Source of the DNA: Oreocharis arfaki
Lineage: Eukaryota; Chordata; Aves; Passeriformes; Paramythiidae
DNA length: 64,000 nucleotides
Assembly (NCBI GenBank): GCA_013398015.1
Contig: VZRR01009913.1
Location: 620,001-684,000, forward strand
Direction: 5' to 3'
The notes beneath the pieces were generated by a model. It ran no database searches and was not told the DNA's origin. It saw only the letters and a program-made list of their open reading frames with translations. Positions 26,701 to 37,002 of the stretch are shown here, in pieces; position 1 is the stretch's first letter, and the number at the start of each line of letters is the position of its first letter. A program made the translations under genes and the position numbers.

Positions 26701-27014
26701 GTTTTGTGCTAATTTACCACTTAAAACTTACTGACTTTATGTTAGTAAAGGACAAAATGTCCTTCTGTATCAACAGCAGTGCTTACCAAGGGTATCTCCT
26801 TTATTTATTTTTATTTTTGTTACAAGGAGGAAGCAGGTAGTTCTGAGGGATTAGATAATATTGATAGATGTTTTTTCTTTTTATTCATCTATAGATAAAT
26901 ATCTAGTGATCACAGTTTTCTTTAAGTTGTATCTGAGGATGCTGGACGTATTTCTGAACTTTTACATAAGTTTCACTGCTATTACAACATGAATCTTTAA
27001 TTCTCTATTTACAG

Positions 27015-27086
27015 CGAGTGCTGGTTTCCCATACAATGGTCAAGCTATAGGAGATGGAGTTAACAGAAACTCAGCTATTATTGGAG
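27015..27086 (+). CDS. CNTNAP2: CNTNAP2 penultimate coding exon: extracellular stalk
   Basis: The exon is 72 bp (24 codons) between TTTACAG and the strong donor GAG|GTAAGA, phase 1 at both ends. With the split Ala codon completed from 12624 it reads ASAGFPYNGQAIGDGVNRN, then SAIIGG into the membrane segment. This is the short membrane-proximal stalk of CASPR2. Compared with mammalian CASPR2 as I remember it, the stalk here and at the end of the previous exon is several residues shorter. Because the exon is a multiple of three and symmetric in phase, skipping it would keep the reading frame. Confidence 0.95.
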
Positions 27087-28109
27087 GTAAGAAAACTCTC
27101 TACTTTTCCAAGATACTTTGCTGTATGTCTGTGATGGCTGTATTGCAGTTGCTAACAAGCATATATGTTTCCATATCCAGGTTTAGGTTTGTTGTTTTGG
27201 TTTTGATTTGCTGTGTAATTTTTCCTTTCTAAATTATATTTTTATTATTACTTATAACTTTTCCTTGTACTTTGAAACTTTGCAATACTGGAAGGATAGC
27301 ATTGCATTCCTCAGAAAAATTCAGGCCACACCTGAACAGCCTCAGTTCACCTGCCCAACACATCAGTTAACGTAAAGCGTCATAAGATAACTCTGTCTGA
27401 TTACAAGATTTTTTTAACCTGAAAATTTCATAACATCTTGATCCTGGAAGATTCTTATGCCTGTAGAGAAGGGCCCAAACAGGAGCAGTAATGTTTTGTC
27501 ACATAGATGCCTATGCCCAAGAGTATAACATTCATGAAGCTTCTCTATAACAGGGTTGAACCCAAAATAGGCCATTGCAGGGAGAGCAATTAAGGCTAGA
27601 ACTGATGATAAAGCACTAACATCTGCAATTATATGGAGCCAGTGCCAAGTGGGTGGCGGGAGCCAACAGGGAGCCAAGCCAACTTTCAAGGACTTGTAGA
27701 GGAGTTATAATAGGTCTTTACAGCCATTGACTAGAAAGTGAACATCAGAGATTCCACCTCCAAAGAGCTGCCCAGGACATGACACATCACCAATACACCC
27801 CACTGTTCTGGAACTGCTCAGCACCCTCTGCTTCATGGTCAGCAAAGCTTAGGTCTGTAAGTAGATGTTACTGTTGAAGTTTTTACCCATGGGATGAGAG
27901 AGAGTCACCAGCAGACTTCATTGAGTTGCATTTTGTATATAGTGAAAACTATATATGAGTATTAGAGCAGTAGAAACCAAGCAACTGTGGTGATGCCCAA
28001 CTGCCCAAGTAGCTTCAACTCAGCTCAGAGGAGTGTTGGGATCCTTTCTTTGTGTTGAAATCTGCAGCTGGTCTCACCGGGGGCATCTTTTCTTTCCTCC
28101 TGTGTGTAG
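27087..28109 (+). other. CNTNAP2: CNTNAP2 last intron (1.0 kb)
   Basis: This phase 1 intron of 1023 bp opens with GTAAGA and closes with a long pyrimidine tract ending TGTGTGTAG. It holds no repeat I can name. A minus-strand open frame at 27414-27689 has a hydrophobic stretch but matches nothing I recognise, and I treat it as chance. Confidence 0.93.
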
Positions 28110-28309
28110 GTGTCATCGCAGTGGTGATCTTCACCATCCTCTGCACCTTGGTGTTCCTGATCCGCTACATGTTCCGCCACAAGGGAACCTACCACACCAA
28201 CGAGGCCAAAGGGGCAGAGTCAGCTGAGAGCGCCGACGCCGCCATCATGAACAATGACCCCAACTTCACGGAGACCATAGACGAGAGCAAGAAGGAATGG
28301 CTTATCTAA
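28110..28309 (+). CDS. CNTNAP2: CNTNAP2 last coding exon: transmembrane segment, cytoplasmic tail, stop
   Basis: The coding part is 200 bp, beginning with the last two bases of a split Gly codon and ending with TAA at 28307-28309. It encodes 66 residues. Residues 2-19 or so ([17 protein letters not shown]) form the single transmembrane helix. RYMFRHKG is the basic stop-transfer and juxtamembrane part. The following THTNEAKG-like region (YHTNEAKG) lies where CASPR proteins bind FERM-domain protein 4.1B. The tail ends SKKEWLI, a hydrophobic C-terminus that acts as a PDZ-binding motif in the family. This tail is, as far as I can recall, identical to the mammalian protein, consistent with very strong constraint. 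Known roles include anchoring with contactin-2 and Kv1 channels at the juxtaparanode. The product is type I, with the N-terminus outside the cell. Confidence 0.98.
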
Positions 28310-28529
28310 GCTCACGGGGATGGGGGCCTGGGGTGGGATATGAGCTGGGCCAGGGTGGGACTGGGATGACTCTTGCAGTGGAGAGAGAACACTCTGTGTC
28401 GGACACTTGAGCACACATAGGATGAAAAGATCAGCACAACTGGACAAGCAAGTGACAGGAAAAAAACCACTGAGACTGGAGAAAAAAAAAAAACAGTATC
28501 TCAAGCATTTAAGGATAAAATACTTTTTA

Positions 28530-28541
28530 ATATTTATTTAC
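28530..28541 (+). promoter_or_regulatory. CNTNAP2: AU-rich element-like motif in the 3' UTR
   Basis: TATTTATTTA contains overlapping ATTTA pentamers in a T-rich setting about 220 bases after the stop codon. Such motifs can affect mRNA stability. Function here is inferred from motif alone. Confidence 0.3.
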
Positions 28542-30731
28542 AGCAAATTGCCCCTTCTGTATCCCAATAACTACAACAAAGAGCAGTTTTGCAGCTTCGG
28601 CATTGGTTACAATTTTCAGTAATACCTGTCTATTTCTCTGTGTGTTTAGAGATGTTCTGGATACCTGTGACAAGAAACAGGGCTGGTTTTTTACATTTTT
28701 TAAAAGCTGTTTAAAATGTGGGTGGTTCTGTCCCGAGAACAAGTGGCAGCCCTTTCTTCCCGGCGTAGTGTTCCTTCCTGGCTGGCCACTTCCCCATAGG
28801 CTGCCCTCAGCCCCACACCTTGACCACATCACCATTTATTTTGGTGGCGTTGATCTGAGGGCTCAGGCTGGGGGTGGGACAGGGGCGTGAGGACTAATGC
28901 AAATCTTACTTGACAGTTTTTTAACATCTCATCAGCCCATGTCAGCCCTGGCAGGACCCATCTTCTTGACCCAGGCACTTCACTGATTGTGTGCAATTCT
29001 CATCGACAATGTAAAAATACTGTTATTACGACTACTACAATTACTACTAAGGAGGATTATCATAAAGCACAGAAGGCTTTAAAGGTTTTTTGTATTATTT
29101 TGTTGGTCTCTGAGGGAAGATGATGCTGTGTGAGTCTGTAGACCTAGTCTGTTCCTGTATCTTTGTCTATGGCACTGGTGACCTGGGGCATGTGCCGGGT
29201 TAAACTCAGCTCTGCCTGTGGCATATTGGCATATACTGTACATTGTAGTAGGGAATTAGAGCCAGACTTTGTTTGCTTCTGTTTCTTCTTAATAGGCTGT
29301 CATAGAAATATTAGTACAGCTTTAGTCAAAGCATTTGAGCCCACGGGCTTCACATCTTTCTTTTTTTTCAACTTGAGAGTAGCAATTTATTCTTTAAATC
29401 CCTTGTTTCAGTCCCTTTGCAAGGAAAGCCTCTGCTGGCAGTGTTTGCACAGTCAGGAGGGTGAGGCAAAGGAGGCTTGAAAACTCTGCCTCCAGAGCAC
29501 GTGAGAAACACATAGCACACAGAGGAGAGTTGCTGTTCAATACAGAGATTTACCTGAACTATTTTACTTTCTTTGTAAGGCATTTTTAAGAATAGCAAGG
29601 CCAATGCCAAATACAGCATTGCATCCCATTTTTCCTCTCAAATCAGGAAAGTTGTAGATGTCACCTGAACAGCAGGCAGGCAGGTAGTAGGAAAGACAAA
29701 GGGGCAGCCTGAAGACCTAATATCCTTTGGTGGCAATAACAAAGCTTTAGCTTGCCCTCTGTAGAGAAGCATGGTTCTCCTGCGGTCTGAATTGATAGGA
29801 ATTTAAGGCCTTATTGGACAGGTTTTGCAGTGGAACAGAATGAAGGAATGAATATACTGCAGGGCTTTGCCACGTGCTAGAAGAACAGAAACAATACCAG
29901 GAATTTCCCTTTAAAAGTATTTATTCCTGGTGACAGTCCTGGATTTGCTTTGTCTTTAATATTTCTGTGTTTAGTATGCACAGATTTAATTCATTTTTCT
30001 GCGCAAGAAAGATTTATTTTTCACCCAAATGTGAAATCTACTACATTGAGCGGTGCTGGCATTTTTAATTTCCTTATTTCTTTGGTAGCGACTTTCATTA
30101 TTCTAATTGACACTTTAAAAATTAAAAAAAAAATCATGTAGGGGGAAGAAAATATTGGAGTCTTACCAGACAAGACATTGATAAGCACAATTTGTCAGAC
30201 AGGCCTGGTGGTTTGGGTATTAAGAATGGTAGCCTCAAGTCCTGTTCTGGAGGAACATTATCATTGAACTTAGATATCAGAGCAAATCAAGCCCATTAAT
30301 TTCTTGTATTTATGGATTTGGAATTATCACACAAAAAATTTGCCAGTTTTAAAAGAAATTACTGTTTCTCAGGTAATATACATGGCAGAGAGGTTCAGGT
30401 AGGCTTAAAAATTACCTCTGTCACTCTTGTGCTCCGCAGTCTTTTGCCTTGCCTCCAGTATTAACCTCTCTCTCTCATCTGTAATCAAGCGATGAGTCCT
30501 GGGTTTAATCACGGGTGTAAAATAAGTCTTCTCTCCTTGGGGAATATCAGCAGGGGATGGATCCACCTTGCACCACCACTCAGCAAACCACATAGCAATC
30601 ACAGATGTCTCTGTAGGATTGAAAAGGCATTATCTTTTCTATATGATTTTATGTTTCATTTTATTTTAATGGTATTTTAGTCCACTCTGGAAAACATCCT
30701 TGCCTGCAACTTCAAGCTACCAAGAGAAGTG

Positions 30732-30737
30732 AATAAA
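30732..30737 (+). promoter_or_regulatory. CNTNAP2: Candidate proximal poly(A) signal AATAAA
   Basis: AATAAA is followed within 20-40 bases by a G/T-rich stretch (TTGGGATTTGGTTTG), as expected of a downstream cleavage element. This makes it the best-looking proximal signal by context. Confidence 0.4.
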
Positions 30738-32543
30738 GCATCATTTGCATAGATTGGGATTTGGTTTGCCAAAAAAAAGCTCCTAATCTGAATTTAATGT
30801 CTGTGAGGAAGATGAGACTTATGTATCCTGAGAGACTAGAGTCCTCTGCTACTTTATGTGGGAGAGACAGATTTAACAGCCATAGTGCAAATTGCCAAAT
30901 GCCTCAGCATGGCATTAGAAGGGAAAGGTGGCTTGGTGTCCATGTGTAACCAGGAGATAGTTGTCTCTGGGTTATGGTAGTGAGGCCTGTTATGCCTATT
31001 CACTGACTTTCTAAAAAATTACCAGCTAATCTCCCACAACCCTGTAAGCCAGAACTTCTGGAAAAAAACCTTTGACCATTGCATAAGCAATAGTTATAAA
31101 TTAGTGTCTTAAGCTGGAAAAATGGTTTAAATTTCTGAAATTAAGTCAGGAGCATCTGCACTTCTCCATTGACAGGACACCGTTGGACCTTTTTATGTGA
31201 AATACATTAGTGCTGTGCTAAAATACAGTCACTTTCATAGTTCTAGAAACCTTTAATTATTAGAATTCTTGTTTCTCCTTAAACTGGACCTTAGACATGA
31301 TGTTATCGATGAGCAGCTGGTCTCTGTAGAGGCATTTGGTGACTCTGGGTGAATTCCTACCTATCTGCTTTGTATTTAATTTCTGAGAATGGTATATGTT
31401 TAATTATAGGCAGTGGTCATTCATCATCCTGTCAGTGAAGCAGGAACAGGCTCAGAGATATATCCTGTGTATTTTGCTAGCAATATATCCATTCTGAGGA
31501 TTTCTTCCTCTGCAAGCCTATCATTGAAGGCTGAAACAACATTCATAGTTTATTTCACCCACTCTTACTTGTGCCAAAAATCCATGTTGTTTAACAGGTA
31601 TGTGGGAAAATCCGTTGGAGGGGAGAGTGGATCCTGCTTTTATAAAACTCTGTACTTTCCCCTAAAGAATATTAAAATAATCAGTCTTTTATCACCTGTT
31701 TTTTAGCCGTTTCACCTATTTGAACTGTGCAGAAAAATGTAGCTTCTCGTACTGGTTTGGGGACCAAAGTGTCCCAGTTGTGTTTCTAAAGGGTCCTGAC
31801 AACACAGGAAACGATGGCAAAACTGCCACCAGCAGTGGGGAGAGCAAGACTGGGCTGGAGATCAGGGCTCTCAGTGTTAGTGAATTAATGTAAGCAATAT
31901 TTTGGATTCTCATTCACAAGACTTGCAGACCACCAGGTAATGAGACATGGAGCTCCAAATGGCCAAAACAATGGAAAATTTGTTTTGATGTCAACCCAGC
32001 CTCAAGGAAAATCCGCAACCCAGTCTGGCGGTTTTGCATCAGGTCTTTCACACACTGCTTATTCTGTATCTGCTGATAGAAAATTCAGATGTATGAAATA
32101 GGAGTATGTATCTTTAACTTGTACTGGAGCATTTCTGCTTTGTATTTTTTGTGTCTTAAACTTTACCTGTACCTTTTATATCTCTTCTAGCAGTTACCAC
32201 TTCAAAGGTACGGCAGCATTTTAGCATCGTGCTCTAGGCAGCATGATATATGTGAGAGGATGGTCATCATAAATATTTTAGTAAGACTGCTGAAGCAGTG
32301 GTGTATATGTACAAGTTTATTGTACTGATAAGAACTCATTTTAATTAAAACAATGTCCTTTAACGGCAGATGCATCTAATTTCCAGGGTATCTGTTTAAA
32401 TGGGAAGCTATCTAAGTTCGACAAGCAATGGCTCTCAATATGGTTTCTCCCATGAATGATTCTACATTCCATCAAGCATGGTGATCCTGAAAGGGTGTCA
32501 TTTTTGAAAAGCAGAACCTAAATTCTGGTAATCAGATGTCATT

Positions 32544-32578
32544 ATTAAACAGAAATTAAACAGAGAAATTAAACAGAG
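32544..32578 (+). repeat. Tandem ATTAAACAG repeat with variant poly(A) hexamers
   Basis: ATTAAACAG occurs at 32544, 32555 and 32568 with 11- and 13-bp spacing. Each copy contains ATTAAA, the commonest variant poly(A) hexamer, but no GT-rich element follows closely. It is probably a small minisatellite in or near the 3' UTR. Confidence 0.6.
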
Positions 32579-32704
32579 TCCTTTCTTTCTAACAGCAACA
32601 GCATGCAAATTAGAATGAATGAAGGGCAATGTGTTTGTATGCATAAATATCTTCTGTCAATGTCTTTCCTTTTAACTAAAGTTCTATTAGAAATCAGATT
32701 GGTA

Positions 32705-32710
32705 AATAAA
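32705..32710 (+). promoter_or_regulatory. CNTNAP2: Candidate intermediate poly(A) signal AATAAA
   Basis: AATAAA is followed by purine-rich sequence (GAGGAGGGGG then A-rich) rather than a G/T-rich element, so use is less likely than at the other two sites. Confidence 0.22.
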
Positions 32711-33328
32711 GAGGAGGGGGAAAAAAAGAAGAAAGACATTTGAAATAGTTTGAATCACCTTAACAGCTGTTTCCTTATGCTTTGTATATTCTGTTCATTG
32801 CCTGTTTTTTTAACTTCTCTAGTACCAGAAAATCACTTTGGAAAGGACAGAAGTTGGAAAGGCCTCTTGAGAAAAAACCCCTAGTACATGAAAAAAGACG
32901 CTTCAGAATGCAGTTATATGTTGGAAGAGAGGGTGCTAAAATCAGGGAAGATTTATTGAAGTGCAAGTATGTTCCTCCTGCATCAGGGTTGCCTGTTACT
33001 GTGTGTACGTCTGTACTTGTTGAGGTGGGCAGAGGGTCTGAGAGCAAGGTTTGGATAGAAATTTAATGACTGCCTTTCTGCTTTTTCCCTTTCTGATCAC
33101 TTTGCAGTTAGCAGCAAGCAGTCTGCTATCAGTTCTGCTCACACTTGTTACTGCAGATTCAGTGGCTTTGCCAGCCTCACAAGGGTTACGTACTACAAAT
33201 GACTGAGTGTGGGTTGTTTGCCTTCCTTTCCTACCATAACTGTCCTTTCCTTCATGAATGAGAGCCTTTTATTGAAACCATCAAGCGAAATGTATGCCCA
33301 GCTCAACAGACTTGTGTCTGTTCCTTTT

Positions 33329-33334
33329 AATAAA
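33329..33334 (+). promoter_or_regulatory. CNTNAP2: Candidate distal poly(A) signal AATAAA
   Basis: AATAAA lies in TTTTAATAAACTACC. T-rich and then G/T-containing sequence follows (TGTGAATGGGAGAGTGTGG, about 70 bases on). It would give a 3' UTR of about 5 kb, similar to the long mammalian form. Confidence 0.35.
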
Positions 33335-35156
33335 CTACCTTATCAGGCTTTAAAATATTTTTATGACATGAAGCGTTTTATAAAAGAACTATGTTAAATG
33401 CATGTGAATGGGAGAGTGTGGAACCTAGGCAAAGAAGCATCAGTGCAACAACCACCTGAGTCACAAGGACTGTTGCTCTGTCTACAGCATGCACTGCCTT
33501 AACCACCCACCAAATCCCTGGATCCAACCAAGACCTTAACTTCCTTGTGGAATATAATAGTGGCAAGGTCTTGGTGGGATACTGTGTGACCATGTTCTGG
33601 CTATTCTTCTGTGCTGGTTATTGCAGCTCCTGGAAGGAGAACCACACTTTATGCAGGAATGTTTTTCATTTATATAGAAAAGCTCTAGGACAAAGAGATG
33701 GGAGTGAAGGTTCAAGTGTAAAGCCCAACTGATACTTGAACACTGTGACACAGAGTCTTTGCTCCCTTCTGTTGCCACACGTGTCTCACTGCAGCTGTGT
33801 GGGTGTGCACATGCACCTCCGAAACCTAAGGCTGTTTGGGATGTGATGTCTGCACCATTCGGGCAATTGCTGCCATAGTGTGGGTGGGTAAGATACCAAA
33901 CTTGCTCCAAATCCATGAGTCTGCAGTGCTAGCAAAATCACTCGCTTTTGAATTAAGTGCAATTTTGGAGATAAACTCAGACTGTGCCCTACAGTAGCAG
34001 GCACATAGGGTGCCTCAAATGAGACAAGACTTGGACCTGGTTATGGAAAAGCATTTATTTAACAATCAGTAATGCAGTTCTTTTAACTCTGACTTTCACA
34101 TATAAGCAGATTTCTTCTTGAGGCGCTATGCTCAAAACCCTGATTATGCCAACAGCTCAAGAATCAGGAATAAAAGGGGCCAATTCGTGGCTTTTTTTAC
34201 ACAAAAAGTCTTTTTTAAAAAGTCACTTACCGTTAAAAAAACCAAACCAGTTTAGTATCAACAGGTTCTTTCACAGAGAAGTATTTCTTTTCACTAGTCT
34301 TCTATTTTCAAAATATCATGTGAGAGAAGTTGAGCAATTATTTAAGTACAACCAGAACCACGTCAGTGAAAAGGGGGAAAGATATACTCTGGAAATGCGC
34401 ATATAAGCAAGTAACAAATTTAGAGCATCCTGCTTCCTCTGTGATTCGGCAGCTTCCCATAATGCCTACTTGTACTCCCACTGCTGTTGTTTCCTTAAGG
34501 AAAGCATCTGGATTAAACAACAAGCATAAAACTGTATACCTTTAGTTTTACCATAGATTAATGTTCTTGCTTGGTATGTAGTAGGGTATTAAGAAAGAGC
34601 AAATTGTTATTTCCTCAGATTCCATAGCATTAATTCTGCTGTCTCCCAAGGGTCAGAGATACACTACCACCATATTAATTATAATGTATTTGTACTGATA
34701 ATATTCAACAACTGGCATTCTGAATTCCAGCACAGAGCTGCTCTAAGAAACTAATTTATTGAGAAGGCATGTAGATGACATTTTCTGACAGGTGAGAAAT
34801 ATAAATAACTGGAATGACACTAGAGCAAAAACCATTTGAGGGAACGTTAAGCATACAGAACAATAAATTGTACTAGAAAGGGTTTCTTGCCTTCCAGTCA
34901 GGAGTTTGGGGTAGGTACAGCACTGTGGCCAGTTATATATTGCCATACTTTCATCACCTTTTTGGCCGAGATATTTGAGCTCCTGTCTTTCATATGCTTT
35001 GAAATAGGCTGTTGCAGGAGTACAGCTGAAGATGTGAAACTTAAGCAAGCTGCTCTAGGCTGCTGGTGAGAGTACAGAGTCACAAGTCTCAAGATCATCT
35101 ACCTGCTTGGAAGAAAATTCTCAGATGTGTCGCTGCCTGTCCCTCTCTTTTGCCAC

Positions 35157-35186
35157 CTTTCCCCCATCTTATAGAACATCACGGAT
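35157..35186 (+). repeat. Exact 30-bp duplication, copy 1
   Basis: The 30 bases beginning CTTTCCCCCATCTTATAG and ending ATCACGGAT recur without mismatch at 36973-37002. In this copy the last 20 or so bases are the tip of a reverse-oriented CR1 tail that continues to the right. Confidence 0.9.
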
Positions 35187-35285
35187 TGAAAGGGACCACA
35201 GAAGACCTTCTGGTCCAGCCTTTTGTGGGAAAGGGAACCTAGATGAGATAATCTAGAATCCTGTTCAGTCATATTGGTGTTTTCC
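35166..35285 (-). mobile_element. CR1 LINE 3' fragment (minus orientation)
   Basis: Read on the minus strand, this is a diverged CR1 tail. It contains GGCTGGACCAGAAGGTCTTC, then GTCCCTTTCAATCCGTGATG and TTCTATAAGATG, corresponding to the usual GGTCCCTTCCAACC...ATTCTATG end of avian CR1. Upstream (rightward on +) it continues through a segment equivalent to CTAGATTATCTCATCTAGG. The element is 5'-truncated, as most CR1 copies are. The right boundary is approximate. Confidence 0.72.
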
Positions 35286-36972
35286 CCACTGACTCCATTT
35301 CCAGGGTGGTAGGCTACCAACAGGCTCTTTAAGACAGAGTCACTGGAGCAAGGCAGCAAACTCTTGAATCATCCAGAAAACAATAAAGTTAGATGACTCA
35401 TGTCAGGTGGAAGCAGGCTTCATCTGGAACATTTCCAGCCTAACAGCTCTCCTTCATTTCGTCATGGCTTTGGTTAGCAATGGAGCAACTAGCCAAGTCT
35501 GTGTATTATTTTTCTAACCCCATGTATGTAAGATAAATAAGCTTGACTGAATAATGACAAGGTAGCTATCCCCTGTATGCTAATGTTTGTTCTCTAAACT
35601 GCACATTCTCGTGGCTTACAGTGCATGTGTCGTTGAAGGAGTCTGACCTTGACACAGTCAATAACTCGTTCACAAGCTGAACAAATAGCCCTGCACTGCT
35701 TTGTCTTGAAAAACTCCTTTGGGTGAATGTTTAAAAGTTGATCTATGGTTTGCCATCATAAAACACTGGACACAGTATCAGCAGCTAGTTGTAAGTTATT
35801 TCTGTTATAAAACCAAGGTCTGTCTGCAGAGTTTTCTTGTGTGACTTGCGCTAATGAGACCTTTATCCCTGAAGCATAAACTACTACAACTGGGCAAGGT
35901 AACAAAGAGAAATTGCCTTTGCTGCACACTCTGAAAACACAACATGAAGTCCCTTTCATTACACAGTTCCCGGGTAAGAGTAAGGAGCAAGATCTCTGTA
36001 GACATCTAATGCTTCCTTTTTTCCAAACCCCTCCACCCATTACTCCAAGGAAAGAAAATTGCTGACAGGTCTGAGTTTTTTCGCATCTCTTTCTCTGCTT
36101 TAAAAGTGTTCCCTCTCACTGACAAATTTACTGCCTTTCACTGTCATCTTTAAACTCAGCAGTGCTTGCTACTTTGACCAAGGTGAAGCCTTTCACCTTC
36201 CTAAAATGTAACCATTGTAGTGGAAGGGTTATGGGCCACTACATTCTTATCACCTTTTATGTTTGCAGTATTTTTTATCTGTTCGTAGTACTCAGTGACT
36301 GCAAGTAGAAGTTTGGTTTCTTCCATCTGTGACATGATTTTATAACTTGTTTGTATTTGTTCCAAAATCACAGCATCGTCTGGCAAAGAGAATCTGAAAA
36401 TTAGGCAGCCACACTTCATTCCATTCAGCATGGTGACTTTCTATTGCTTGGTTCAAATTTTCCCAAGAGATATCAATAATAAAATTAATGTCTACCAAAA
36501 GCCTGCATCTATTTTCCTTAGGGCCACAGGATGTCAGATTGAGCTCCCAGCCATCCCCTTCCCTTGTGCTTTTGTAGCAGCTATACAAAAGCTGCTGGTA
36601 ATCTCCAAAGTGGGACACAAACAAATGATATTATAAAAGCCTCTAGTGGTTTTAGTCTCTTGGAGTGCTAAAGTCCAGATCAACAGGGCCAAAAAGTCAG
36701 CCCTCCTACAGGTTTCAGTTATGAGCACATCCAAGAAAATTCTCAACATTGGTTATTAAATAGTTTTATTTGCATTGAATAAGCATCTCAGAGGGGGAAA
36801 AATGATTCTGTGTATGGAATACCTGAGATACTACACTCACCCCATTGTAACTCCTGCATTGTATCTGATCTTTTAAAGCTCCAACTGCTTAAAAGAAGAG
36901 ATCAGAGTCGCTTGAATAAAGAAGGCTAAGGCATCACTTGGTTCCTCTTAACTCTGAAGCACAGAGAACAGG

Positions 36973-37002
36973 CTTTCCCCCATCTTATAGAACATCACGG
37001 AT
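36973..37002 (+). repeat. Exact 30-bp duplication, copy 2
   Basis: This is identical to 35157-35186 but stands alone: the CR1 sequence that continues after copy 1 is absent, and the text moves straight into unrelated sequence (CTGCTTTGCATGG). Copies are in the same orientation, 1816 bp apart. Confidence 0.9.

Larger units (their letters stand above)
12625..27014 (+). other. CNTNAP2: CNTNAP2 penultimate intron (14.4 kb)
   Basis: The intron opens with a strong donor GTAAGG and closes with TTCTCTATTTACAG. It holds the (ATGCC)14 array, a TTGG-rich stretch near 13588-13619, a (TC)8 run, and mostly unique sequence. Blocks near 17190-17420, 18560-18900, 20890-21140 and 22890-23070 have the even, TAAT-rich texture typical of conserved non-coding DNA, but conservation cannot be measured here. 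Open frames such as those at 13992-14468 (+) and 26204-26647 (-) carry no domain I recognise and have no splice or conservation support. No RNA gene was seen. Confidence 0.93.
28310..33400 (+). other. CNTNAP2: CNTNAP2 3' untranslated region (end uncertain)
   Basis: The stop codon is followed by several kilobases without splice-bounded coding sequence. The start is exact; the end is a guess. Canonical AATAAA occurs at 30732, 32705 and 33329, which would give 3' UTRs of about 2.4, 4.4 and 5.0 kb. The human transcript has a 3' UTR of several kilobases, so the farther signals are reasonable. The early part contains an AU-rich motif at 28530-28541. No repeat element interrupts it. Confidence 0.5.

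Noticed and set aside
27414..27689. Minus-strand open frame with a hydrophobic stretch in the last intron
   Set aside because: The hydrophobic run first looked like a membrane protein or retroviral envelope remnant, but no flanking retroviral text or known motif was found.
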